From positions 62,001-126,000 of the forward strand of contig NZ_CP046120.1 in NCBI RefSeq assembly GCF_009707465.1: a stretch of DNA of 64,000 nt. Direction: 5' to 3'. Shown here piece after piece: positions 29,135-37,178 of the stretch. Below the pieces are notes generated by a model. It was not told the origin of the DNA. It saw only the letters and a list, made by a program, of their open reading frames with translations, and ran no database searches. Made by a program: the position numbers and the translations under genes. This stretch comes from Novosphingobium sp. Gsoil 351 (lineage in GTDB: Bacteria; Pseudomonadota; Alphaproteobacteria; Sphingomonadales; Sphingomonadaceae). Position 1 is the stretch's first letter, and the number at the start of each line of letters is the position of its first letter.

Positions 29135-29942
29135 ACACGGTGTGCGGGTCCGCGGCGACGAGCATTTCGTCGGCGCGGGCCAGCGCGATCAGGGTCAGGC
29201 CGCAGGCGTTGGCGCGTTCGATCGCCAGCGCGGTCGGCGCGGAGATCGTCACCAGCAGGCGCACGCCGACCAGCGCCGCCTTTTCGACGAGTTCGAACGA
29301 GCAGCGCGAGGTCAGCAGGGCGAAGCCCGCGCCCGGCGCAAGACCCGTCCGCAGCGCGTGGCCGATCAGCTTGTCGAAGGCGTTGTGCCTGCCGACATCC
29401 TCGCGCGCGGCCAGAATGGTGCCTTCGGCGTCGGCGAACGCGGCTGCGTGAACCGCGCCGGTCAGCGCGTTTAGCGGCTGATGGTCGCGCAGCGAGGCGA
29501 GTGCCGCGAACACCGCCCGCGGCCCGATGTCCGCTGGCGCCGCAAGGGCAGGCAGTGGGCGCAGCGCCTGGTCCAGATTCTCGATCCCGCACAAGCCGCA
29601 GCTGCTCTCGCCCACGCGATGCCGCACCCGGTCGATAACCCGCTCGCGGCAATCGTCGGTAAGCCACAGGTCGAGCAGGATACCGCGAGCTTCGGGGCGC
29701 ACCTCGACCCGCTCGATCTGGTCGGCGCGGTCGATCAGCCGTTCGGACAGCGCGAAACCCCAGGCGAAATCCTCGAGATCGGCGGGAGAGGCCATCATCA
29801 CCGCATAACCGAACCCGCAGACGCTTATCGCGACCGGCACTTCGCTGGCGATGTCCCGCGTGTGCAAGCCGGCCCCCGCCGGCGACAGGCCGGTGAACCG
29901 ATGGGTTTGGGAGGCATCGATAAGGCGAGGCGGGTCGTCCAC
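29121..29942 (-). CDS. fdhD: formate dehydrogenase accessory sulfurtransferase FdhD
   Basis: Transfers sulfur from IscS-bound persulfide to the molybdenum cofactor of formate dehydrogenases. The 273-aa reading has ISVCGFGYAVMMASPADLEDFAWGF split across the N-half, the catalytic CxxC motif SSCGLCGIENLDQAL, and the C-terminal block AREDVGRHNAFDKLIGHAL. GTG 29942 is the probable start; no strong ribosome binding site is visible and a nearby TTG cannot be excluded. No formate dehydrogenase gene is present in this window. It is divergent from zwf across a 112-bp gap with an inverted repeat. Confidence 0.93.
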   Translation of the reverse strand: MDDPPRLIDASQTHRFTGLSPAGAGLHTRDIASEVPVAISVCGFGYAVMMASPADLEDFAWGFALSERLIDRADQIERVEVRPEARGILLDLWLTDDCRERVIDRVRHRVGESSCGLCGIENLDQALRPLPALAAPADIGPRAVFAALASLRDHQPLNALTGAVHAAAFADAEGTILAAREDVGRHNAFDKLIGHALRTGLAPGAGFALLTSRCSFELVEKAALVGVRLLVTISAPTALAIERANACGLTLIALARADEMLVAADPHTVFTSA

Positions 29943-29970
29943 GGCATATCCGTTGGTCGCCAAGCGCAAT

Positions 29971-30008
29971 CTTCGCAAGCTCGCGCTTGCTTTTGTGCGC
30001 TTGCGAAG
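29971..30008. promoter_or_regulatory. nested inverted repeats in the fdhD-zwf divergent region
   Basis: CTTCGCAAGC (29971-29980) and GCTTGCGAAG (29999-30008) are perfect 10-bp inverted copies. The first arm can also pair internally: GCAAGC-TCGC-GCTTGC (29975-29990), followed by TTTTGTG. The two structures exclude each other. The site is about 46 bp before the zwf ATG, so it could be an operator or a leader RNA switch. Confidence 0.5.
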
Positions 30009-30054
30009 GATAGGTGCCCGCCAGCGCCAGGCGCACCGGTTCATCGGAGATAGC

Positions 30055-31503
30055 ATGATCGCCTCGCGCTCTTCCGCCCTGCTGCTGTTTGGCGCGACCG
30101 GCGATCTGGCGCGGCGGATGCTGCTGCCCTCGCTGTTCGGGTTGCACGAGGACGGCTTGCTCAATCCCGGGCTGCGCATCGTGGGAACCGCGCGTTCGAC
30201 CCTTGACGATGCCGGCTTTCGCGAGATGGCGCGCGCCGCGCTCAGCGAATTCCTGCCCGCCGAGCGCCGCGACGACAGCAAGCTCGAAGGGTTTCTCGAG
30301 CGGCTGTCGTATCAGCCGCTGGATGCCTCGTCGCTTGATGGCTTTCCGGCGCTCGCGGACAAGGTCGGCGATACCTCGGGCGGACTGGCGATCTTCCTGT
30401 CGACCGCGCCGTTTCTGTTCGAACCAACGATCAAGGGACTGGCGGCTTCGGGCCTCGCCCATGAAGGTGTTCGGATCGGGCTGGAAAAGCCGCTCGGCAA
30501 CGATCTGGCCAGTTCGCGCCTGATCAACGACGCGGTTGCCGCCGCCTTTCCCGAGGAGCGAATCTTCCGGATCGATCACTACCTGGGCAAGGAGACCGTC
30601 CAGAACCTGCTCGCGCTGCGCTTTGCCAACGCGATGTTCGAACCGCTGTGGAATTCGGCCGGGATCGATCATTTCCAGATCACGGTGAGCGAAACTGTCG
30701 GGCTGGAGGGGCGCAAGGGCTTCTACGAGGACACCGGCGCGCTGCGAGACATGGTCCAGAACCACATGCTGCAGTTGCTCGCGCTGACCGCGATGGAGCC
30801 GCCCGCCGATTACGACGCGACCTCGATCCGCGACGAGAAGGTCAAGGTGCTGCGTGCGCTGCGTGCGGTGAAGCCGGGCGAGATGGTGCGCGGCCAGTAC
30901 GCCGCGGGCGCGGTCGGCGGCAAGACCGTCGGCGGGTTCGCGGAGGATCTGGGCGAGGCGAGCGACGCCGAGACGTTCGTGGCGCTCAAGGCCCATGTCG
31001 AGAACTGGCGCTGGCAGGGCGTCCCGTTCTACTTGCGCACCGGCAAGCGCCTGGCCGAGCGGCGCAGCGAGATCGTCGTCCAGTTCAAGTGCGTGCCCCA
31101 CAACATCTTCGCCGAGCGGGGCGGCAAGCTCATCGCCAACCGCCTGGTGATCCGGCTCCAGCCAGAGGAATACGTTCGGCTCCAGCTCATGGCCAAGGAG
31201 CCGGGGCTCGATCGCAACGGCATCGTCCTGCGCGAGGTTCCGCTCGATCTGTCGCTGACCGCCGCCTTTGCCAAGGCGCGGCGGCGGATCGCCTACGAGC
31301 GGTTGTTGCTCGATCTGATCGAGGGCGAGCAGACGCTGTTCGTTCGTCGCGACGAGGTCGAGGCGCAATGGCGCTGGGTGGATGCCATTCGCGAGGCCTG
31401 GGCCGAGGCGGCGGGCGAAGTGAAGGCCTATGCCGCGGGAACATGGGGGCCGAACGCGGCGATCGCGCTGACCGAGCGCGACGGGCGCAGTTGGAACGAT
31501 TGA
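30055..31503 (+). CDS. zwf: glucose-6-phosphate 1-dehydrogenase
   Basis: 482-aa enzyme that oxidises glucose 6-phosphate to 6-phosphogluconolactone, feeding the Entner-Doudoroff and pentose phosphate routes and supplying NADPH. The nucleotide loop is LLLFGATGDLARRMLLPSL. The active-site signature RIDHYLGKETVQN lies near residue 172. GVPFYLRTGKRLAERRSEI and the C-terminal WGPNAA are typical. CGGAGA lies about 10 nt before the ATG. eda follows 16 bp downstream; edd and glk, which usually sit in this sphingomonad operon, are absent. Confidence 0.97.
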   Translation: MIASRSSALLLFGATGDLARRMLLPSLFGLHEDGLLNPGLRIVGTARSTLDDAGFREMARAALSEFLPAERRDDSKLEGFLERLSYQPLDASSLDGFPALADKVGDTSGGLAIFLSTAPFLFEPTIKGLAASGLAHEGVRIGLEKPLGNDLASSRLINDAVAAAFPEERIFRIDHYLGKETVQNLLALRFANAMFEPLWNSAGIDHFQITVSETVGLEGRKGFYEDTGALRDMVQNHMLQLLALTAMEPPADYDATSIRDEKVKVLRALRAVKPGEMVRGQYAAGAVGGKTVGGFAEDLGEASDAETFVALKAHVENWRWQGVPFYLRTGKRLAERRSEIVVQFKCVPHNIFAERGGKLIANRLVIRLQPEEYVRLQLMAKEPGLDRNGIVLREVPLDLSLTAAFAKARRRIAYERLLLDLIEGEQTLFVRRDEVEAQWRWVDAIREAWAEAAGEVKAYAAGTWGPNAAIALTERDGRSWND

Positions 31504-31519
31504 GGGGCGGGGCCGAGCG

Positions 31520-32137
31520 ATGAGCAGCGACATCGAAACCGTGATGCGCACCGCGCCGGTGATCCCGGTGCTGGTGATCGACGATCTCGCCCATGCCGAA
31601 CCGGTCGCGCGGGCGCTGGTCGCGGGCGGATTGCGCGTGCTCGAGGTGACCTTGCGCACGCCCTGCGCGCTCGACGCGATCCGCGCGATGCGCAGCGTCG
31701 AGGGCGCGATCGTCGGGGCGGGGACGGTGACCAACCCCGACGAGCTCGCCGCCTCGCTCGATGCGGGAGCGGAATTCATCGTTTCGCCGGGGCTGACCGA
31801 GCGGCTGGGCGAGGCGGCGGTCAACGCCGGCGTCCCCTACCTTCCGGGCATCGCCAACGCGGGCGACATCATGCTTGGGCTCGACCTGGGCCTTACCCAC
31901 TTCAAGTTCTTCCCGGCGATGGCGAGCGGCGGCTTGCCCGCCTTGAAGGCGCTCGCCGCGCCCTTCTACCAGTGCCGGTTCTGCCCGACCGGCGGAATTT
32001 CCGAAGCCACCGCGCCCGAATGGCTGGCGTTCGAGCCGGTGCTGTGCGTCGGAGGGAGCTGGGTGGTGCCCAAGGGCCCGCCCGATCCCGCGGCGATCGA
32101 GGCGGCGGCGCGGGCGGCGAGCGCGTTCGGGCGGTGA
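31520..32137 (+). CDS. eda: 2-dehydro-3-deoxy-phosphogluconate aldolase (KDPG aldolase)
   Basis: 205-aa class I aldolase that splits KDPG into pyruvate and glyceraldehyde 3-phosphate in the Entner-Doudoroff pathway. The catalytic Glu lies in RVLEVTLRTPCALDAI and the Schiff-base Lys in LTHFKFFPAMASGG. VGAGTVTNPDEL, CPTGGISEATAPEWL and CVGGSWVVPKGPPD are family blocks. It sits directly behind zwf in what looks like a two-gene operon. The dehydratase gene edd is not in this window. Confidence 0.97.
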   Translation: MSSDIETVMRTAPVIPVLVIDDLAHAEPVARALVAGGLRVLEVTLRTPCALDAIRAMRSVEGAIVGAGTVTNPDELAASLDAGAEFIVSPGLTERLGEAAVNAGVPYLPGIANAGDIMLGLDLGLTHFKFFPAMASGGLPALKALAAPFYQCRFCPTGGISEATAPEWLAFEPVLCVGGSWVVPKGPPDPAAIEAAARAASAFGR

Positions 32138-32157
32138 TCGGCCAGCACTTCATTCAA

Positions 32158-32263
32158 ACCCGTCGCCCCTGTGAAGACCGGGGCCCAACCAGGTTCTCCA
32201 TCTGCGACGACGGTGCCGGAATGAGAGTCCGGTTGGGTCGCGGCCTTCGCCGGGGCGACGGGT
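32158..32263. repeat. 106-bp intergenic inverted-repeat element between eda and ppc
   Basis: The 33-nt arms at 32158-32190 (begins ACCCGTCGCCCCTGTGAAGA) and 32231-32263 (ends CGCCGGGGCGACGGGT) are inverted copies with a few mismatches, around a 40-nt core. It can fold as one long hairpin and fills most of the 149-bp gap. It resembles dispersed intergenic palindromes of sphingomonads, but its copy number cannot be judged from this window. Confidence 0.7.
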
Positions 32264-32286
32264 GAATTGAAGGGCAACCGTAGGTA

Positions 32287-35049
32287 ATGAAAACTGCCGC
32301 CGATCTCCTCGAACGTCTCCAGAGCCTCCACGCGCGCACCGCGGAAACCCCGCTGTTCAACCCGGTGTTCCAACTCAGCCTCGACCTCTCGCGCGAGCTC
32401 GAGGGCGGGGCGCTTGACCTGTCAGGGGTCGAGGCGATGGTCGCCGAGTTGGAGTGCGGGGCGCTCAAGGCGCGCGCGGCCAGGCTGCGCGAACTGATCC
32501 AGCCGGTCGATCCGGGCGAGAACCTGGCGCGGTTCGGCGTGCTGGCGAGCGACACCGATCTTGCCTCGTTCCGCGTCCGCTGGGAGCGCCCGTTGCTCCA
32601 TGCGGTGTTCACCGCCCACCCGACGTTCCTGCTCGCCCCGGTCCAGGCCGATGCGGTCGCGCATGGCGCCTCCGGAGATGGCGAGATCGACGATGCAGTG
32701 TGCGTGCTGCCCGGCGATGAACCGGCGATCACGCTCGAGTTCGAACATGCCGAAGCCAGCGCCGCGATCGCCCGAGCGGGCGCGGCGCGCGACCGGCTCA
32801 ACGCCGCGCTGTTCGAAACGGCGCGTGAGCGCTGGCCAGAGGCGTGGCACGATTTCACGCCGCTGCCGTTCCGCTTTGCGACCTGGGTTGGCTACGACAT
32901 GGACGGGCGCACCGACATCGCCTGGTCGACCAGCGTCGGCTTCCGCCTCGGCGAAAAGGCCGACCGGCTGGCGCGTTACGCCGAATCGTTGGCGGCGATC
33001 GACCCGGCACATCCCGACCTGGACCTGCTCCGCCGCGCCGCCGCGCATGCCGCACACCACTCCGCCGCCTTCCTCGGCGACCTGTCCGACCCGGCGCGCC
33101 TCAGCGACGTCGCCAACGCGCTGACCGCGCCCGACCCCGACAAGCTGCTGTCCCTCACCCCCCTGATCGCGAGGCTGGAGGCCGAAGCGCGCACCGCTCC
33201 CGCCGCTCGCGCGATCGCGCTCAAGGTGCTGTCCGCGGCGATGCGCGCCGACGGGCTGGGGATCGGCTGGATCCATTTCCGGGTCAACGCCGCACAGCTC
33301 CACAACGCCATCCGCCGCCGGATAGACCCCGAAGGCGTGCTCGATCTGGGCAGCAAGGGCGCGCTGGCGCGGTTGCGCGACCTGCTGGGCAAGGTCCGCC
33401 CGGTCGATTCCAACTTCGCCGCCTTGGCGATCGAGAATGCCACCGCGCTGCGCCAGTTTCTAGCGATGGCGCAGATCCTGCGCCACATCGACGCCGATGC
33501 CCCGATCCGGATGCTGATCGCCGAATGCGAGCAGCCGACCACGGTGCTCGCCGCGCTCTATTTCGCGCGGCTGTTCGGGATCGAGGACAAGGTCGATGTC
33601 TCGCCGCTGTTCGAAACCGAAAGCGCGCTCGAGCACGGGGGGCGGTTCCTCGATTCGCTGCTGTGCGAGCCCGCTTACCAGGCCTACGCCCGCCAGCGCG
33701 GCCGGGTGGCGATCCAGACCGGGTTTTCGGACGCCGGGCGCTTCGTCGGACAGATCCCCGCGGCGCTGGCGATCGAGCGCCTGCAAGGGCGCCTGGCGCA
33801 GGCGATGGACGCCAACGGCCTAACCGATGTCGCCGCGCTGATCTTCGATACCCATGGCGAGAGCATGGGCCGCGGCGCGCATCCCGCCAGTTTCGCCGAT
33901 CGCCTGTCGTGGCCGCTGGGCGAATGGGCGCGGCGCAAGTTCGAGCGCGCCGGGGTGACGCTCGAGCCCGAGGTCAGCTTCCAGGGCGGCGACGGCTATC
34001 TGTTCTTCCGCTCGCCGGAACTGGCGTTGGCCACGCTGGTGCGCATCGCCGAAGTCGAGTGCACACCGCTGCCGATGGAGCGCGACCCGTTCTACATCCG
34101 CACCGACCTCAGCCTCGATTTCTATCGCAACATCCGCGGTTTCCAGCGCGAGCAGCTCGAATCGCAGACGTATGTCCGTGCGGTGACCGCATTCGGGCTG
34201 GGCTTGCTCAAGACCACCGGCAGCCGTGTCTCGCGCCGGGCGGGGGCGCAGGGGCCGGGGAGTCTGCGCCAGATCCGCGCGATCCCGCACAACGCCATCC
34301 TCCAGCAGCTCGGCTACCCGGTCAACGTGATCGGCGGGGCCGGGACCGCCGCGGGCGAGGAGGCCGAGGCGCTGGCCGATCTGCTCGCCAGCAGCCCGCG
34401 CGGGAGGCAACTGGTCCGGCTGCTGCGCGCCGCCAACGGCCTCGCCAGCATCAAGACCGTCGCCGCGTTCGGGGAACTGTTCAACTCGGCCTATTGGGCG
34501 AGCCGCCCCTATCGCGGAACCGAGACCGGGCTCGAAAAGGGCTGTCTGGCGCTCGCCGAGTACCTGATCAAGGACGACCGTCCCGGGGTGTTTCGTCGCT
34601 TCGCTTCGCGGCTGCGAGTGGACTGGATGAAGCTGCATCGCCTGCTCTCACTGCTGCCACGGGAGAGCGACTGGGAGGGTCTCGAAGCGACGCGGCGCTC
34701 GATCGGGCTGCTCCAGGCGCTGCGCCTGGCTCTGCTCCAGCACATGTTCCTGCGCGTGGTCCAGGTGCCCGCGTTCGCCCGCTCGAACGACGTAAGTCGC
34801 GATGATGTCTTGGAAATGGTGCTTTCGCTGCGCATCGACGAGGCGCTGGGGCAGCTGCGCCGCGCCTATCCGGTCGCCGAACCGCGCCTCGACGATTTCG
34901 CGGTGGACGAACCGACCGGCTATCCCGATGTTCCTGGCGAAGGCTACGCCGGCGTCCGCGCCCGTTTCATCGATCCGATCGAGCGCGCCCACGCGCTGAA
35001 CCTGCGGATCGCGACCGCCATCGCCAACCACTTCGGAGCACACGGTTGA
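32287..35049 (+). CDS. phosphoenolpyruvate carboxylase family protein, divergent catalytic motifs
   Basis: 920-aa protein related along its length to phosphoenolpyruvate carboxylase, which makes oxaloacetate from PEP and bicarbonate. FTAHPTF (His near residue 111) keeps the first catalytic His. The VGGDRDGNP motif is replaced by VGYDMDGRTD (201-210), and HGRGGxxGRGG by THGESMGRGAHP (522-533), which loses one active-site Arg. The QGE motif reads SFQGGDGYLFF (Gln 566), and the classical C-terminal MRNTG is absent. Alphaproteobacterial homologues are annotated as PEP carboxylase, but activity of this form should not be assumed. It is preceded by the 32158-32263 repeat. Confidence 0.8.
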   Translation: MKTAADLLERLQSLHARTAETPLFNPVFQLSLDLSRELEGGALDLSGVEAMVAELECGALKARAARLRELIQPVDPGENLARFGVLASDTDLASFRVRWERPLLHAVFTAHPTFLLAPVQADAVAHGASGDGEIDDAVCVLPGDEPAITLEFEHAEASAAIARAGAARDRLNAALFETARERWPEAWHDFTPLPFRFATWVGYDMDGRTDIAWSTSVGFRLGEKADRLARYAESLAAIDPAHPDLDLLRRAAAHAAHHSAAFLGDLSDPARLSDVANALTAPDPDKLLSLTPLIARLEAEARTAPAARAIALKVLSAAMRADGLGIGWIHFRVNAAQLHNAIRRRIDPEGVLDLGSKGALARLRDLLGKVRPVDSNFAALAIENATALRQFLAMAQILRHIDADAPIRMLIAECEQPTTVLAALYFARLFGIEDKVDVSPLFETESALEHGGRFLDSLLCEPAYQAYARQRGRVAIQTGFSDAGRFVGQIPAALAIERLQGRLAQAMDANGLTDVAALIFDTHGESMGRGAHPASFADRLSWPLGEWARRKFERAGVTLEPEVSFQGGDGYLFFRSPELALATLVRIAEVECTPLPMERDPFYIRTDLSLDFYRNIRGFQREQLESQTYVRAVTAFGLGLLKTTGSRVSRRAGAQGPGSLRQIRAIPHNAILQQLGYPVNVIGGAGTAAGEEAEALADLLASSPRGRQLVRLLRAANGLASIKTVAAFGELFNSAYWASRPYRGTETGLEKGCLALAEYLIKDDRPGVFRRFASRLRVDWMKLHRLLSLLPRESDWEGLEATRRSIGLLQALRLALLQHMFLRVVQVPAFARSNDVSRDDVLEMVLSLRIDEALGQLRRAYPVAEPRLDDFAVDEPTGYPDVPGEGYAGVRARFIDPIERAHALNLRIATAIANHFGAHG

Positions 35050-35107
35050 ATTGAGGGGCGAAGTCGGCTAAACCCGTTTCATCTGAAACCATATTGATGA
35101 GACCGCC

Positions 35108-36208
35108 ATGGCCGACCTGTTCGAAAATCCGCTGGGCCTCGATGGTTTCGAATTCGTCGAATTCTGTGCTCCGGAGAAGGGCCTGCTCGAACCGGTGTTC
35201 GAACGGATGGGGTTCACCCAGATCGCGCGTCATCGCTCGAAGGACGTCCAGTTGTGGCGCCAGGGCGGGATCAACCTGATCGCCAACTACGAGCCGCGCA
35301 GCCCCGCGGCCTATTTCGCCGCCGAGCATGGACCTTCGGCCTGCGGCATGGCGTGGCGGGTGCGCGATGCGGCCCGCGCCTACGAGGTGGCGATCGAGCG
35401 CGGGGCGGAACCGGTCGAGGTTCGGACCGGTCCGATGGAACTGCGCCTGCCTGCGATCCGCGGGATCGGCGGGTCGATCATCTACCTGATCGACCGGTAC
35501 GATAGCGGCAGGGACGGGGACCTCAGCATCTACGATATCGATTTCGTCTATCTGCCTGGCGTCGATCGCCACCCGGTCGGCACTGGGATGAAGGTGATCG
35601 ATCACCTCACCCACAACGTCTATGGGGGGCGCATGGCCCACTGGGCGTCGTTCTACGAGCGCATCGCCGGGTTCCGGGAAATCCGCTATTTCGATATCAA
35701 GGGCGAGTATACCGGCCTCACCAGCAAGGCGATGACCGCGCCCGACGGCAAGATCCGCATTCCGCTCAACGAAGAAGGCGCGGGCGGGGGCGGTCAGATC
35801 GAGGAATACCTGCGCGCCTACAACGGCGAGGGCATCCAGCACATCGCCTTTTCGTGCGAGGATCTGCCGGTCGCGTGGGACAAGCTCGCCGCGCTCGGCA
35901 CCCCGTTCGCCCCAGCGCCACCCGATACCTATTACGAGATGCTCGACGAACGCCTGCCCGGTCACGGAGAGCCTGTGGGTGAGTTGAAGCGTCGCGGCAT
36001 CCTGCTCGACGGATCGACCGAAAACGACGATCCGCGGCTCTTGTTGCAGATTTTCTCGCAGACCCAGATCGGTCCGGTGTTCTTCGAATTCATCGAGCGC
36101 AAGAAGGACGAGGGCTTCGGCGAGGGCAATTTCACCGCGCTGTTCAAGTCGATCGAAGCGGATCAGGTGCGCCGGGGTGCGCTTAAGGTCGGGGAGACGG
36201 CGGTATGA
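35108..36208 (+). CDS. hpd: 4-hydroxyphenylpyruvate dioxygenase
   Basis: 366-aa Fe(II) enzyme that converts 4-hydroxyphenylpyruvate to homogentisate in tyrosine breakdown. It has two VOC-type domains. Iron ligands are the His of [10 protein letters not shown], the His of [14 protein letters not shown] and the Glu of [20 protein letters not shown], all present. The C-terminal [14 protein letters not shown] is diagnostic. Its stop overlaps the ATG of the next gene (ATGA), so it is coupled to the VOC protein. Homogentisate dioxygenase is not in the window. Confidence 0.97.
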   Translation: MADLFENPLGLDGFEFVEFCAPEKGLLEPVFERMGFTQIARHRSKDVQLWRQGGINLIANYEPRSPAAYFAAEHGPSACGMAWRVRDAARAYEVAIERGAEPVEVRTGPMELRLPAIRGIGGSIIYLIDRYDSGRDGDLSIYDIDFVYLPGVDRHPVGTGMKVIDHLTHNVYGGRMAHWASFYERIAGFREIRYFDIKGEYTGLTSKAMTAPDGKIRIPLNEEGAGGGGQIEEYLRAYNGEGIQHIAFSCEDLPVAWDKLAALGTPFAPAPPDTYYEMLDERLPGHGEPVGELKRRGILLDGSTENDDPRLLLQIFSQTQIGPVFFEFIERKKDEGFGEGNFTALFKSIEADQVRRGALKVGETAV

Positions 36209-36753
36209 CCGCACATCCCGTGAAACTTGGTGGAATCCACCATGCCGCTTATCGCTGCAAGGACGCGGGCGAGACCGTCGAATGGTATCGCCGCGTCCTA
36301 GGAATGGACTACACGACCGCCTTTGCCGAGGATCACGTCCCCTCGACCGGCGAATACGATCCTTACATGCACGTCTTTCTCGAAGCCGGGAACGGCAACG
36401 TGATCGCGTTCTTCGAGTTGCCCAACCAGCCCGCAATGGGCCGCGACGAGGCTACACCGGCGTGGGTCCAGCACCTAGCGTTCCGGGTGCCGAGCGTCGA
36501 CGCGCTGTTGGCGGCCAAGGCGCATATCGAGGGCGAGGGGGTCGAGGTGCTGGGCCCCACCCACCACGGCATCTTCAAGTCGATCTACTTCTTCGATCCC
36601 AACGGCCACAGGATCGAACTCGCCGCCGACATCGGCACGCCCGAGCAGTACGCCGAGCTCAAGCGGGTCGCGCAGCCGATGTTGGACGAATGGAGCCAGA
36701 CCAAGAAGGCCCCGCGGCACGCCGACTGGCTGCACGAGGCGGCGAACGAGTAG
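36205..36753 (+). CDS. VOC family protein coupled to hpd
   Basis: 182-aa single-domain vicinal-oxygen-chelate protein. Likely metal ligands are the His of [11 protein letters not shown], the His of [11 protein letters not shown] and the Glu of [14 protein letters not shown]. The ATG overlaps the hpd stop by 4 bp, so a role in tyrosine or aromatic catabolism is likely, perhaps a dioxygenase, isomerase or lyase step. The exact reaction cannot be read from sequence. It ends about 84 bp before the convergent tRNA-Phe gene. Confidence 0.88.
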   Translation: MTAHPVKLGGIHHAAYRCKDAGETVEWYRRVLGMDYTTAFAEDHVPSTGEYDPYMHVFLEAGNGNVIAFFELPNQPAMGRDEATPAWVQHLAFRVPSVDALLAAKAHIEGEGVEVLGPTHHGIFKSIYFFDPNGHRIELAADIGTPEQYAELKRVAQPMLDEWSQTKKAPRHADWLHEAANE

Positions 36754-36836
36754 GAAGCAAAAGCCATTCCTGCTCGTGTCGAGCGATTCGGGGTATGTCT
36801 AGGCTGGAGCGTAGTAGCCAGCCGCTTCGGCGGCAG

Positions 36837-36912
36837 TGGTGCCCGGGGACGGAGTCGAACCGCCGACACCGTGATTTTCAGTCACGTGCTCTACCAACTG
36901 AGCTACCCGGGC
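36837..36912 (-). tRNA. tRNA-Phe (anticodon GAA)
   Basis: 76-nt minus-strand cloverleaf with CCA encoded. The acceptor is GCCCGGG/CCCGGGC plus A and CCA, the D arm TAGCTCAGTTGGTAGAGC, the anticodon stem-loop CGTGA-CTGAAAA-TCACG (GAA), and the T arm GGCGGTTCGACTCCGTC. It lies 83 bp downstream of yacG on the same strand. Confidence 0.98.
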
Positions 36913-36995
36913 GTCGCTGCGGCGGCGGCCAAAAAGGACCGGCGAGCGGTTGGAGCGACGCCTATGACGATGCCGCGCTGGGCTGTCCAGCCCCT

Positions 36996-37178
36996 TTAGA
37001 AGCCTTCTTCGCCATCGAGCTGGCCATTGTCGGGATCGATCGCGGGACCGGGCAGCACATACCCATCGTCGAGCCAGCGCACCAGATCGCGGTCGCGGCA
37101 GCGGGTCGAGCAAAACGGACTGTGCTCCTCGGAACGCGGCTTGCCGCAGACTGGGCATTTGCGGACGGGACGGTTCAT
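36996..37178 (-). CDS. yacG: DNA gyrase inhibitor YacG (small zinc protein)
   Basis: 60-aa zinc-binding protein; YacG binds GyrB and blocks gyrase. Four cysteines form the zinc site: CPVC (residues 8-11) and CSTRC (23-27), followed by RDRDLVRWLDDGYVLPG, the family signature. It is too short for most gene callers but fully convincing. Its ATG overlaps the stop of the RNase E/G-like gene (ATGA), the last step of the infA-maf-RNase-yacG operon. Confidence 0.93.
   Translation of the reverse strand: MNRPVRKCPVCGKPRSEEHSPFCSTRCRDRDLVRWLDDGYVLPGPAIDPDNGQLDGEEGF

Noticed and set aside
29083..31824. A very long open frame on the minus strand, antisense to zwf and eda
   Set aside because: It covers genes with clear family motifs on the plus strand, has no motif of its own and has low-complexity Arg/Pro/Ala composition. 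It is a by-product of high GC.
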